Numbered from the stretch's first letter, positions 1-16,396 are shown. The stretch: DNA of 64,000 nucleotides from Roridomyces roridus (GCA_029378245.1 JARKIF010000008.1:806001-870000), one strand, 5' to 3'. Notes: generated by a model from the letters alone, not told the origin. Program-made: numbers and translations.

Positions 1-1249
<1,249 letters not shown>

Positions 1250-1762
1250 TTATACTGGTGAGTGCTTGCCCTTGATGTTGCCACGTGTCACTGACCGTCG
1301 TCGTCGCCAGTCCTGTTGTTATTCAATGCATGTTTTTTCACGAGGCCCACTTTCACCTGCACCGCTCATTATTCACTTTGGCGTCACTTCATCCTTCACA
1401 TGGAGTTGGTGCCCATTCAAATGAGCAAGATTGAACGAGGTCCGGCATTTTCATAGTCCAGGTCGTGTTGCATACCGGTACGCGCATCTGGCTCCCATGC
1501 CGGGCACATCCTCTTTTGTTCTTAGCTAGGTCCATGCCAATCTAACCGTTTTTTTTTGCACGCCTCGATCCATCCCTTTCTTTCCCCCTTTCTCGCTCCT
1601 CAACACTCTGGACGGCGTTTATAACCCACACGCACGTTCTCATTTTATGGGAGCAACATTCAGTACATCCGCGTCGTCGACGTGGTGACCTGCGATATTT
1701 ACAAATCTCTCGACTAGTGGGGCGCGTAGATCTAATAGGACACATCTTTTCAATGAATGAAT
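1250..1762. other. Gene-free convergent intergenic region
   Basis: This 513-bp stretch lies between the stop codons of convergent RPT3 and P5C reductase. It should hold both 3' UTRs and terminators. A T run near 1549 is the only simple feature. I see no conserved coding frame; short open frames here lack codon structure or homology that I recognise. Confidence 0.5.
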
Positions 1763-2934
1763 TTATTTCTTGGCTGGTTGGCCGAGCTCGCTCGCGCGTT
1801 CAGTGGCAACTTGGATAGCACGCGCAATTGTCGACCGAACACGACCGTCCTCCATCGCAAGCAGACCCGCAATCGTGCAACCACCGGGGGCTAAGCAAGA
1901 TCAATGAATGAACATGATACAGAGACGATACATACTGGTAACGGCGTCTTTTATCTGGGCAGGATGGCTGCCACCCTGGAGGACCATGCGCGCCGTGCCT
2001 TGCAATGCTGGTAGCGTGTAAGCATATGTAGTTGCGGAAATGGACGAGTCTTACTCTGAGACGCGAGCTCGAGTGCCTCTGCGCGTGGCAGGCCCATCAT
2101 GACGCCCCCGTCGGCCATGGCCTCGAGGAAGATGCATGCAAAAGCAGGGCCTGACCCCGAAAGTGCGGTGCACGCGTCAAAGTGCTTCTCGTCGAGGAAG
2201 CGGCAGCGGCCGATGGAGGAGAAGATTTTGAGGATGATGGCGCGGTCGACTTCTGTGCTGGGAGACAAGGGGAGAGTCGAGACGATGGTCATTCCCTCGC
2301 GTATCTAATGCGATTTTTAACGTGTTGTTGAGCAGTAAAAATGGAGGAGCGTACTTTGCACGGAGTATTAGGCATTGCACGAATGACCTTGGTCGAGGGG
2401 AGGACCCAGGCGGTTATCTGGGAGATGGTCACTCCTGCGAGGATACTGATGAGGAGTTTGCCCTCGAGGGCCTCTTTCATGCCCTCTTCCCCCAGAATCG
2501 CATGGGCAAGCTGAGGTTTGCAGCTAGTACATGTGTCGGGATCGTATCCACGGAATACGAAAGAGATACGGACCAGAGCAGAACAACATCGGCCTTGCTG
2601 ACTGCTTCGAGATTTCTCGAGGCAAGCACTTCGACGGTTGCGCCGAGAGGGCCGAGACTGGTGAATACAGCACGAAGCTTTGCGGCGGATTCTTCACGAG
2701 AGACACAAGCAAGGAAATTTGTAGGAATCGACGCGTCGGGCGGCCCAGTCGGAGTGAGGGTGCCTGGAGTATGTGACTCCCATTTGGCTGATGTCAGACT
2801 GCGCTGGGTTGTGTCGAGACTGTCGATGACGCCAGAGAGAACTGCGATGCCCATCGTGCCGCATCCTAAGCTAGTTGAGTGGTGGTTGAGCGGAAACGAG
2901 AAGACCGACCTAGGACGCAGAGAGAGTAACCCAT
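1763..2934 (-). CDS. Pyrroline-5-carboxylate reductase
   Basis: Catalyses the last step of proline synthesis, NAD(P)H-dependent reduction of pyrroline-5-carboxylate to proline. The start at 2934 gives MGYSLCVLGCGTMGIAVLSG, whose glycine-rich turn is the Rossmann dinucleotide site; the first exon is short and the codon for the second glycine is split by an intron ending in CTTAG. Further conserved blocks are VIRAMPNTP, the SGSGPAFACIFLEAMADGG segment and the family signature VTTPGGCTIAGLLAMEDG near the C-terminus. Several short introns interrupt it (one within the KADVVLL-CCKPQ region, one just before the signature). The stop is at 1763. Divergent ALG13 begins only 12 bp beyond the start codon. 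Yeast PRO3 is the orthologue by role. Confidence 0.93.
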
Positions 2935-2946
2935 ATTTGGCCTCTC

Positions 2947-3495
2947 ATGCTATGTTTCGTCACAGTCGGGACCTTCAGCTTTGACCTGCTCGTCCGCGCT
3001 GTACTCTCTGAACCCGTCTTGGACGCGCTGCAAGCACGGGGTTACACCCGCCTCGTCATTCAGTACGGCGACTCTGAGTTTGACACGTCCGTCGTTACAC
3101 GGACTGGTCTCGATATCGAGTTGTGGGCCAGGAAACCCTCCCTCGATCAAGACTTTCGGCGGGCGGATCTCGTCATTGGCCATGCAGGGGCGGGCACCAT
3201 TTTAGATGTTCCTACGCCTTCACAAGCCGCTCATCGTCGTTCCCAACGAGTCGCTGTTGCACAACCACCAGCTCGAGCTCGCAACGGCTCTGGCAGCCTC
3301 AAACCACCTCAGGACATCCACCATCGCGTGCGTTCCCTTTCGAGAGAGAGAGTAGAGACTATTTTTGACAGACACTGCAGCGATCTTGCGCACTCGGTGA
3401 CTGTGTTTGACCCCGCCGCGCTGGCGACATTTGAGCCATTCGATGGAAGCAGGTTCCGCGCATTGGTGGACGAGGAGATGGGTTTCCAGTTGTAA
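2947..3495 (+). CDS. ALG13: UDP-GlcNAc transferase subunit ALG13
   Basis: Catalytic subunit that, anchored to the ER by ALG14, adds the second GlcNAc to dolichol-PP-GlcNAc in N-glycan precursor synthesis. The ATG at 2947 opens [19 protein letters not shown], the usual N-terminus. The GT28 C-lobe blocks [10 protein letters not shown] and [20 protein letters not shown] are present, the latter being the UDP-GlcNAc binding region. Total length is close to the usual 170-200 residues. Between these two blocks the frame breaks at 3211-3212 (one C too many), after which the conserved sequence resumes in another frame. A single GT-AG intron at about 3328-3371 precedes the last exon. TRM9 starts 28 bp after the stop on the same strand. 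Confidence 0.88.
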   Translation: MLCFVTVGTFSFDLLVRAVLSEPVLDALQARGYTRLVIQYGDSEFDTSVVTRTGLDIELWARKPSLDQDFRRADLVIGHAGAGTILDVPTPSQAAHRRSQRVAVAQPPARARNGSGSLKPPQDIHHRVRSLSRERVETIFDRHCSDLAHSVTVFDPAALATFEPFDGSRFRALVDEEMGFQL

Positions 3496-3523
3496 CAACT
3501 TTACTTTGTATTTTTCTGCTCCT

Positions 3524-4440
3524 ATGGCACCTGCTGTGACCGCCACTCATGTTCCCGAGTCTGAACCCGCCGCCGAATACGAAGACGCTCATGTCCACCA
3601 AGTCTACGACCACATTGCAGGCCATTTTGCCTCGACGCGTTATAAACCCTGGCCGATCATCGCCGCCTTCCTCGCAGGTAGTGGTGCTTTCCAAACGACC
3701 TGAGTCCACTCAGAGAATTACAGGGCTACGCGACGGATGGATTGGCTTGGACGCAGGTACGGGCAACGGCAAGTACTTGCCGCTCCCTCTCGACAGGCCG
3801 GGACACTTGTGGACCATCGGCTTGGACAGAAGCCGCAATCTGCTCGAGATTGCACGGACGGCTGGGGGATCCGAGCGCGAAGTCGTCTGGGGAGATGTAC
3901 TTGGCCATGCCTGGCGACCTCAAATTTTCGTATGGAATCAATTTTTTAATCGGCAAGAGCTCATCGAGGACAGGACTACGCATTTTCGATAGCGACTATC
4001 CACCATCTCGCGACACCAGAACGGCGCAAGGTGGCGGTCAAGGTACTTGTTTCATGAGAAATTTAGAATGCCATTGACGCGTCTCAAGCGACTGTTGATG
4101 GCGGTTTCCCCGAGCCATGGACGCGTTCTCATCTACGTCTGGGCCACACGGCAGGATGAACTATCCAAGCGCAGCATACCCACGGACTGGTGCTGACGAA
4201 AACGGACAGGACGTCTTCGTGCCATGGGTTCTGTCGGACGACAAGACAAAGGTGTTCCAAAGATATTACCATATGTTTGCGGATGGCGAGCTGGCAGCGC
4301 TCGTCACGCTCGCGGCCGAAGAGCTTGGTCTCACTGTGGGTCCGCCACATGCTGCACTGAACACTAGAGGGATGGAAATCGTGCAAGACGGTTGGGAACG
4401 CAGCAATCACTATGTTGAATTGCGGTTATGGCAAAGTTAG
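3524..4440 (+). CDS. TRM9: tRNA wobble-uridine methyltransferase TRM9
   Basis: SAM-dependent enzyme that completes mcm5U/mcm5s2U at tRNA position 34, working with the activator TRM112 (family knowledge). Seen here: N-terminal EDAHVHQVYDHIAGHFASTR, SAM motif I GLDAGTGNGKYL, the motif IV region ATIHHLATPERR, and the C-terminal NGQDVFVPWVL and HYVELRLW. Introns lie near 3680-3724, 3930-3974 and 4034-4085. An extra T at 4188 breaks the frame between IPTD and GADENGQ, so as written the protein would stop early. ALG13 ends 28 bp upstream in the same orientation. The NAC alpha stop is 15 bp past this stop on the other strand. Confidence 0.87.
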
Positions 4441-4455
4441 CACAAGATACATCAA

Positions 4456-7972
<3,517 letters not shown>

Positions 7973-8054
7973 TTACTCACGCATGCCATCAAGTTATCGG
8001 GCCAGTCCAATCCTGCGCGTCTAGAGGCTGTATAAATTGCTGTAAAATGTATTG

Positions 8055-8067
8055 TTCTGGAATGTTC
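8055..8067. promoter_or_regulatory. Heat-shock element, three inverted units
   Basis: The sequence TTCTGGAATGTTC is an exact TTC-nn-GAA-nn-TTC array, the consensus for binding of a trimeric heat-shock factor. It lies 203 bp upstream of the HSP90 start codon, in the 297-bp gap between TSC1 and HSP90. This fits heat-inducible control of HSP90. Confidence 0.75.
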
Positions 8068-8114
8068 TTTGAGGTGCCAAAAGTGGTGCATGTTCTCACG
8101 GGCAAAAAGCTCTC

Positions 8115-8122
8115 GAAGATTC
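8115..8122. promoter_or_regulatory. Second, partial heat-shock element
   Basis: GAAGATTC gives two inverted nGAAn units, flanked upstream by a TCTC that could act as a weak third unit. It lies 148 bp before the HSP90 start and 47 bp after the stronger element. Two spaced elements are common in HSP90 promoters; the assignment rests on consensus only. Confidence 0.5.
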
Positions 8123-8269
8123 TACGCGCCTCAACATAAAAAGAGACGCGCAATTTGATCTGCCCGCTCTTTGCTTTCCTCTCCCCCATCTCCATCCATC
8201 CTCACCCACTAACTTGGTGTGTATCGCCTCGTCTTTTTTTCTCTCTTTTGCTCACCAGACTCCAGAGCC

Positions 8270-10667
8270 ATGGCCACTGAAAGCTTTGGATTCCAGGCAG
8301 AAATCAGCCAGCTGCTCGATCTCATTATCAGTACGCCCCGCATTGTAATCGCTCCTGTATACATCTCATCGCCCCTCTAGACACCTTCTACTCCAACAAG
8401 GAGATTTTCCTTCGTGAACTCATCTCCAACGGTTCCGATGCCCTCGACAAAATTCGCTATGCGTCCCTCACGGACCCTTCTGCCCTCGACGCCGAGAAGG
8501 AGCTCTACATCCTCATCGTCCCCGACAAGGAGAACAAAATTCTGACCATTCGCGACTCTGGTGTTGGTATGACCAAGGCTGACATGGTCAACAACCTTGG
8601 TACCATCGCCAAGTCTGGCACAAAAGTGTGTTTTTTCTCTTCTTTGCGATTCGTTCCTTTACTCACCTGGTTTTTAGGGCTTCATGGAGGCCCTCTCTTC
8701 TGGCGCCGACATCTCCATGATCGGTCAATTTGGTGTCGGTTTCTACTCGGCCTACCTCGTCGCCGAGCGCGTCCAGGTCATCTCCAAGCACAACGACGAC
8801 GAGCAGTACATCTGGGAGTCCGCTGCCGGTGGCACCTTCACCATCACCCCCGACACCGTCAACCCTCCGCTCGGCCGTGGTACCGAGATCCGCCTCCACC
8901 TCAAGGAGGACCAGCTCGAGTACCTCGAGGAGAAGAAGATCAAGGAGATTGTCAAGAAGCACTCCGAGTTCATCTCCTACCCCATCAAGCTCGCCGTCAC
9001 CAAGGAGGTTGAGAAGGTTCGTATTTTTTTGTGTTTTGTTGTCGTGTCTGATCTGATCTTGTCTGCAGGAGGTCGAGGATGACGAGGAGGTCGCCGAGGG
9101 CGAGGAGGACAAGCCCAAGATCGAGGAGGTCGAGGACGAGGACGACAAGCCCAAGGACAAGAAGACCAAGAAGGTCAAGGAGCAGGAGACGACGAACGAG
9201 GAGCTCAACAAGACCAAGCCCATCTGGACGCGCAACCCTTCGGAGATCACTCCCGAGGAGTATGGCGCGTTCTACAAGAGCTTGACCAACGACTGGGAGG
9301 ACCACCTCGCCGTCAAGCACTTCTCCGTTGAGGGTCAGCTCGAGTTCAAGGCCATCCTCTTCATCCCCAAGCGGTGCGTTCATCTAATTCTTATCTCACT
9401 CTGTTGCTTATGCTCGACGCAGTGCTCCTTTCGATCTCTTCGAGTCCAAGAAGAAGCGCAACAACATCAAGCTCTACGTCCGCCGCGTCTTCATCATGGA
9501 CGACTGCGAGGACCTGATCCCCGAGTACCTGAACTTTGTCAAGGGTATCGTCGACTCGGAGGATCTCCCTCTCAACATCTCCCGTGAGACGTTGCAGCAG
9601 AACAAGATCCTCAAGGTCATTCGCAAGAACATTGTCAAGAAGTGCATGGACCTCCTCACCGAGATCGCCGAGGACAAGGACAACTTCTCCAAGTTCTACG
9701 AGTCGTTCGGCAAGAACTTGAAGCTCGGTATCCACGAGGACGCTCAGAACCGCAGCAAGCTCGCCGAGTTCCTGCGCTTCTTCTCGACCAAGTCGACCGA
9801 GGAGCAGATCTCTCTCAAAGGTGCGTTGTTTTCCTTCTTCAAGGATCTTAAGTTAACTTTCGCTAGACTACATCACCCGCATGCCCGAGGTGCAAAAGTC
9901 GATCTACTACCTCACCGGTGAATCCCTCGCCTCCGTTCGGGACTCGCCGTTCCTCGAGGTCCTCAAGAAGAAGGGCTTTGAGGTTCTCCTGCTCGTCGAC
10001 CCCATCGACGAGTACGCGATCACGCAGCTCAAAGAGTTTGACGGCAAGAAGCTGATTTGCGTGTCCAAGGAGGGCCTCGAGCTCGAGGAGACGGACGAGG
10101 AGAAGAAGGCGCGGGAGGAGGAGGCGACCGAGTTCAACGAGCTGTGCACGACGGTCAAGGACGCGCTCGGTGACAAGGTGGAGAAGGTTGTTGTCTCCAA
10201 CCGCATCACCGACTCGCCGTGTGTGCTCGTGACTGGTCAATTCGGGTGGTCGTCGAACATGGAGCGGATCATGAAGGCGCAGGCTCTGCGGGACTCTTCA
10301 ATGTCGTCCTACATGGCGTCCAAGAAGACGCTCGAGCTGAACCCGACCAATGCCATCATCAAGGAGCTCAAGCGCAAGGTTGCCGAGGACAAGGGTGACA
10401 AGTCTGTCCGGGACCTGACCTACCTGCTGTTCGAGACTGCGCTCCTGACGTCTGGTTTCGCACTCGATGAGCCTACATCATTTGCCAAGCGTATTCACCG
10501 CATGATCTCGTGAGTGTTCTTGCTTTCTTTCGCTGCTTTGTGCTGACAGGATTTGCAGGCTTGGTCTGGACGTTGACGAGGACGACGAGGCACCGGCCGC
10601 TGCTGATGACGATGCACCGCCTCCATTGGAGGGCGCGTCGACGTCGGCGATGGAGGAGATTGACTGA
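8270..10667 (+). CDS. HSP90: Heat shock protein 90
   Basis: Cytosolic ATP-dependent chaperone for kinases and receptors. The N-terminal GHKL ATPase starts [19 protein letters not shown] and contains [25 protein letters not shown] and the [13 protein letters not shown] lid region. A charged linker ([17 protein letters not shown]) follows, then the middle domain (FELFES-type [19 protein letters not shown]) and the dimerisation domain. The C-terminus is MEEID rather than the usual MEEVD TPR-docking peptide. Six GT-AG introns: 8331-8380, 8626-8677, 9017-9068, 9374-9422, 9821-9866 and 10510-10558. All exons join in frame, so this gene shows none of the frame errors seen in the first 5 kb. Heat-shock elements lie upstream. 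The stop is TGA 10665-10667. Confidence 0.97.
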
Positions 10668-11022
10668 TAGACTCGCGCGCTTTTTGTATACTGCATTTCT
10701 TGTTTTCCCGTCGCAATCAACACAATTACATCTCTCTGACTCGCATTTCATTATACGTTCTGAACCTATTAGAGTTGCCCACGACGGATCGAGTATCAGC
10801 GGCGTGCTTTATCCTGTTCCATTGTTATTATGGTGTGAAACGGTGTGAAGGCGACGAGACAATGGGAGTCAAGTCGACGCGACAATTGGGTGACACGCTA
10901 GTCACGCGTCCCAACTTGGACTCCTTCCTCATTGTTCTCCATACACGGCCATGCCCTCTGATTGAAATCCCTGCTTAAAGACCACCTTACGACTCTGTAT
11001 TCTATCGACCGACCCGCGCACC
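10668..11022. other. Gene-free stretch after HSP90
   Basis: These 355 bases should carry the HSP90 3' UTR and the promoter of the small orphan gene that follows. I see no conserved coding frame, tRNA or repeat in it. Confidence 0.45.
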
Positions 11023-11585
11023 ATGTCTGCTCAAATCCCCACCGCTCCAACTGCTATTTATTCCATCGTATGACGATTCACGCTCCAACGCGTCGACAGT
11101 CTCTTTAGACCTTCCACAGATGACCCCTGCTCTTCAGTCACCCATCCGTCTCGACGCCAGACGTTGCGCTGTCCGTGACTTGTTTTTGAAACGCGTCGCC
11201 ACAGCTTACCTCTTTCTAGCGTCGACCAACACGTCGCGTTTCTCGTCCGCGCCATTCTAAACGCATCGTCGAGTCTACCCTGCACCCATTCGACCGTCTG
11301 CCGTGGATATCCGCCCTGGATGTCTCGCCCGACGTGCTCGACCCTATAGACATTGCAGACCTTTCCCAGCTCGTCGTCGACGACGAATGTGGCGCACCAT
11401 TGTCTGGCCCCATTCGGCGACGACGGACCTCGTTACGCTCGAGCCCCATTGCGCTCGTGCCCAAAGACCCCGATACGACCCCAGCCTCGCGCTTTAATCC
11501 CTCTCGCGTCCTCTTTCACGATCTCATGCCAACATGGCATCTCACACCCTCGACCATTTCTTGCGGTCACAACGCACGGTCCTAA
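11023..11585 (+). CDS. Orphan protein of unknown function, frame uncertain
   Basis: I do not recognise this gene. An ATG at 11023 opens MSAQIPTAPTAIYSI, and a GT-AG intron of about 51 nt (from GTATGAC to CCACAG) would lead into MTPALQSPIRLDARRCAVRD. The next segment reads best in a second frame (VDQHVAFLVRAILNASS) and the longest part in a third (TLHPFDRLPWISALDVSP through VLDPIDIADLSQLVVDDECG), ending at 11585. Codon use with C/G-rich third positions supports coding in each piece. Two one-base deletions, or introns I could not define, would be needed to join them. It may therefore be a real gene with sequence errors, or a decaying one. No domain is visible. Confidence 0.4.
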
Positions 11586-11830
11586 TCTGCGCCCTTGTCG
11601 CGCTGACCACTCTACGCTCGCCCATAATTTCCCATATTTCCGGCATAATCCCATGTTTCAATCTGTATCATGCCCATTTACTGCCATATAACCTTCGATT
11701 CTTCTTTTGCTTTCAGCCTAACGCTGTTGTTCTCCTGCATTTAGTACTCTGATACTTACTTACCGAGCTCTGCATTTGCTATGATCCATGCATGTATAAT
11801 AAACCAAATCGCCTTTCTCGAGTCACAACC

Positions 11831-13052
11831 ATGTCTGAGCGTGTAATCAACTTTGGAGCCGGTCCATCTGCGCTGCCAGAATCCGTCTTGAACGAGGCCG
11901 CGGCCGCGCTACTCAACTTTAATGGCACTGGAATCGGCATTGCTGAAATCTCGCATCGGTCCAAGGAGTTTAGTGCCTTCCTCGTCGAGACAGAGGGGCT
12001 CATTCGGACTCAGCTCGACATCCCGTCGACACACAGTATCTTGTTCACACAAGGCGGAGGATCTGCCCAGTTCTCGGCCGTCGTTCTCAACCTCCTCGCA
12101 CGCTACCGGCTGCTGCATCCAGACCAGGATGACGCGGTCATGGATTATGTCCTCACTGGCTCGTTCAGCAAAAAGGCCGTCGAGGAGGCCCAGAGACTCG
12201 GCGGTGCGAGGGTGAATGTAGCTGCAGACGCTCGTGCACAGTCCGAGGACGGCAAGTCGTTCAACAATGTCCCGTCGCAATATAGCTTCTCCCCCGACCC
12301 GGCGTTGATATACTACTGCGAAAACGAGACAGTGAATGGCGTGCAATTCTCGGACGACGTCTCGTCCCCCACGTCCTTCCCGTTCCACCTGCTCCCTCAG
12401 AACGCGCTCGTCCCACTCGTGGGCGACTATTCTTCGTCGTTCATGTCGCGGCCCATCACCCGCCTCACAGACCATGCGGTCATTTTTGCGGGTGCACAAA
12501 AGAACATTGGGCCAGCTGGGGTTACAATCCTCATCGTGCGGAAAGACTGTCTGGTCGACGTCGACGCAGCAGCCAAGCTTGGTGCAGCCCCTGTGCCGTG
12601 CACCATGTCGTACAAAACGTTGGCGGACAGCGGTAGCATGTACAACACGCCCTCGGTCCTCGCGATATACATTTCGGGACTCGTTCTCAGGCGCTCGGCG
12701 CAGCTGGGTGGGGTTCAGTATTACCAAGAGACGAACACGAAAAAGGCGGCCAAGGTCTATGCGGCTGTCGCCGAGGGAGAGGCGAGGGGCGTTTTCCGCG
12801 GCAAGGTGAAGGAGGGCCACCGGAGCCTTATGAATATTGTGTTTGACGTTGTCGGCGACGAGGCAAAGTTTGTCTCTGGCGCAGAAGCGGCGGGCATAAA
12901 AGGCATCAAAGGACACCGATCTGTTGGAGGTGAGTGGCCGAATGCTTTCAGTTCTCGTCTGACCCTTTCTAGGGATCCGCATCTCGTTGTACAACGCCGT
13001 AACGGAAGAGCAGACGGACACTCTTGTTGCATACATGAAATCTTTCACTTAA
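11831..13052 (+). CDS. Phosphoserine aminotransferase
   Basis: PLP enzyme of serine biosynthesis that converts 3-phosphohydroxypyruvate and glutamate to phosphoserine (yeast SER1). The start at 11831 gives MSERVINFGAGPSALPESVL, the classic N-terminus. ISHRSKEF, the FTQGGGSAQFSAV phosphate-cup region, CENETVNGVQF, and the PLP lysine segment IFAGAQKNIGPAG are present, followed by MYNTPSVLAIYISG. One intron, 12930-12972, precedes the last exon, which ends in VAYMKSFT. The frame is intact throughout. Its last eight coding bases overlap the end of the convergent 2OG-oxygenase gene. Confidence 0.95.
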
Positions 13053-13842
13053 ACATGATATCGGAACGTAAAACATATTTCACGCCGCGCAAAACGGGTG
13101 ATCCCTCGTGGAGTAGACAGTCTCGACCATGTCGATGCAATAGAGCAGTTCCCCGGGTGAGGGGGGCTTTGATGACTTGTTTGTTCTTGTAGAACAGCGT
13201 CTGAGACCAATGAGATGCGTGAACAGGAAAAAGTGGTCGACTACCTCGCCCCCTTGCACGCCGTCTTCGTACCCCGTCAGATACAGTAAGAGTGTCCACT
13301 GTGACTTGGCCCCTGTTATGGCATCTCGGTAGTCATCGTCGTAGTGCGGTCTGTGGACAGTGAGACATGTGGAAAGAGTGTCGCATATACGAACCCGAAA
13401 TGCTGAGACTCGGTGTACTTGTACACTCGAATATTGGAATTGAAAGAGTGAGCCGCAAATGGCAGGTGCGGGCCGAACATTTCATAGAGACGCGCAGCAA
13501 ACTCGGTAGAAGTTATCGAGTGCCGGTCTGTGCAGAGTCAGAACCAGTTCGTCTCTAGAGTACAATCCCACAATTATGTCTCTCTGCTTCCCCGCGCTTC
13601 TTGGGCGGGGTAAGCTCGAGCGGGAGGCTGTCGATGAATTTCACAAAGGATTTACATTCACCAGGAGAGAAGATGTTCTAGTCTATATTCATGAAAGTGC
13701 GGAGACCTGTAAGACAAGCACAGACGTCGAGGAGAATAATTTGGTCTTCGAGTAGCGTTTGGCACTCGACTTGGGATTTCGGTGCAATGTCCGGGAAAAC
13801 GACCGAGGGTTTCTGTTTCTTGGGTGGTGATGGCTTGGGCAT
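13045..13842 (-). CDS. 2-oxoglutarate/Fe(II)-dependent oxygenase (prolyl-hydroxylase-like)
   Basis: Member of the 2OG-Fe(II) double-stranded beta-helix superfamily; substrate unknown. The start at 13842 opens MPKPSPPKKQKPSVVFPDIA. After splicing, the blocks read FSPGECKSFVKFIDSLPLEL, the iron-binding HxD motif within PHYDDDYRD, WTLLLYLTGYEDGVQGGE, TLFYKNKQ, and finally the distal His and 2OG-binding region LLHEGSPVLRGVKYVLRSD. Four introns are needed; the two best defined are the one ending before TLFYK (GTAGTCG...CTCAG) and the one between HFG and PHYDDD. The stop TGA is 13045-13047, inside the last exon of the convergent serine-pathway aminotransferase. Domain assignment is firm; a role in protein prolyl or other small-molecule hydroxylation cannot be decided from sequence. 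Confidence 0.82.
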
Positions 13843-14097
13843 GAGTGATCACTCCATCACTTGGCATCAAACTTTGAATCACTGGAAGTAACTCGTTCCC
13901 CCCCGGCCTCCCTCGTCCTGGGGAAACTCCCAAAGTGACCCAGGGGTGCCGGGGACCTCTCCAAACCTCCCAGGACACGCAGAATATTTTAAAATAACCA
14001 TAAAACCGTTTTACAAGCGGATTTCGATGAAATCATGATTTACGGTGTAACTTGACGACGGGGGACGATAAAAAAGCCGTTTAAAGGCTAAAAACAC

Positions 14098-14196
14098 TGC
14101 CCCAACCAGGATCGAACTGGTGATCTCTCGATCACGTGACTGGGACACCAGTATTACGTAACAGTCGAACGCCTTAACCAGCTGGGCCATGGGGCA
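14098..14196 (-). tRNA. tRNA-Asn (GTT) with a 26-nt intron
   Basis: On the minus strand a 7-bp acceptor stem (TGCCCCA/TGGGGCA), D arm (GGCCCAGCTGGTTAAGGC), anticodon stem TTCGA/TCGAG, variable loop AGATC and T arm (ACCAG-TTCGATC-CTGGT) form a full cloverleaf. Removing 26 nt, placed one base 3' of the anticodon, leaves a seven-base loop CTGTTAA with anticodon GTT. The D and variable loops match eukaryotic tRNA-Asn. Internal A and B boxes are intact, so it is likely functional. Confidence 0.9.
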
Positions 14197-14678
14197 GTTG
14201 GAAGGCATTCGATGCCGTTAGCTTTGTTACGATGTAGAGAGGCGTGCAAGGAGATTTGAGGAGGATCTGAGGGACCTGACTACTTCCAGGAGTGTGCTTC
14301 TGGCAAGGGAGGGCAAGGGGACTTGGATTTAAATCGTAATAGTATTATCGAGACGGTTCTTCGCCGAACAACCACCCGTCCAGCCTTCTGCGGGTTCAAA
14401 GAGTTGTCTGAGAGCATTTTAGAGGACCCAGGAGAGTCAGCCTTGCAGTCATCTCACATGTACTCGATGAACAACCTCTCCGGGCGAGAGGTGTCTGGTT
14501 CACGCAGGATAAGGAAAGAAAGGGCGTTCAGGAAAGTAGAGCAAACAAACCGTTACAAACACGTCTAGCCACAGACGCACCCGTTACCGCATTGCTCCAT
14601 CTGAGGCAATGGCGATCTCAGTTGCGCGGACATGAGACAATGATTGAAAGTCAACAGTCTCACTTGGACAACAAACTA
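14197..14678. other. Gene-free stretch between tRNA-Asn and the reductase
   Basis: This 482-bp stretch has one 81-codon open frame on the plus strand without recognisable similarity or favourable codon use. I see no promoter-like repeat or second RNA gene. It is best read as intergenic sequence holding the reductase 3' UTR. Confidence 0.45.
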
Positions 14679-16029
<1,351 letters not shown>

Positions 16030-16302
16030 GGAGTGCTAAACCCACGCGCTCATTGGATGTGATGATGCGGACGTTTATTCATATTCAAACTACCGCGACG
16101 ACTGCCTCGTGAGTGCCCACGACCATGGGTGCGAATTTAAAGATATTTTGCTGTTCAGACGAGCGCGATAGCACGGCACGAAGGTAGCAGTCGGCGGGGA
16201 GCGGGACGAAGAGTTTGCCGGAGAACTGGCACTACGTAGGTCTCGGTGATGAACGATGTGAAATATAGGGGACTCATCAGAGAGGCCCCTAAACTCATTC
16301 AA

Positions 16303-16396
16303 GACACTTTGGCCGAGTGGTTAAGGCGATGCCCTGCTATCAACACGATATAGGCATTGGGGTCTCCCCGCGTGTGTTCGAATCGCACAGGTGTCG
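16303..16396 (+). tRNA. tRNA-Ser (GCT) with a 12-nt intron
   Basis: A class II tRNA with acceptor stem GACACTT/AGGTGTC, D arm TGGCCGAGTGGTTAAGGC, anticodon stem ATGCC/GGCAT, a long variable arm GGGGTCTCCCC and a T arm GTGTG-TTCGAAT-CGCAC. The anticodon loop region is 19 nt; removing 12 nt one base after GCT leaves CTGCTAA. The long variable arm and the GCT anticodon together identify serine (AGC/AGT codons). It lies alone between the reductase and ALG3. Confidence 0.88.

Noticed and set aside
4175..4202. A 20-nt GT...AG segment in TRM9 as an intron that would explain the frame change
   Set aside because: It is far below the 43-60 nt seen elsewhere, and removing it does not restore the frame.
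8663..9735. Long open frames on the strand opposite HSP90, rich in Leu and Val
   Set aside because: They are shadows of GAG/AAG-rich HSP90 codons; the sense exons are conserved and spliced cleanly.
14323..14568. 81-codon open frame next to tRNA-Asn
   Set aside because: No homology, no splice pattern and neutral codon use; expected by chance in about 500 bp.
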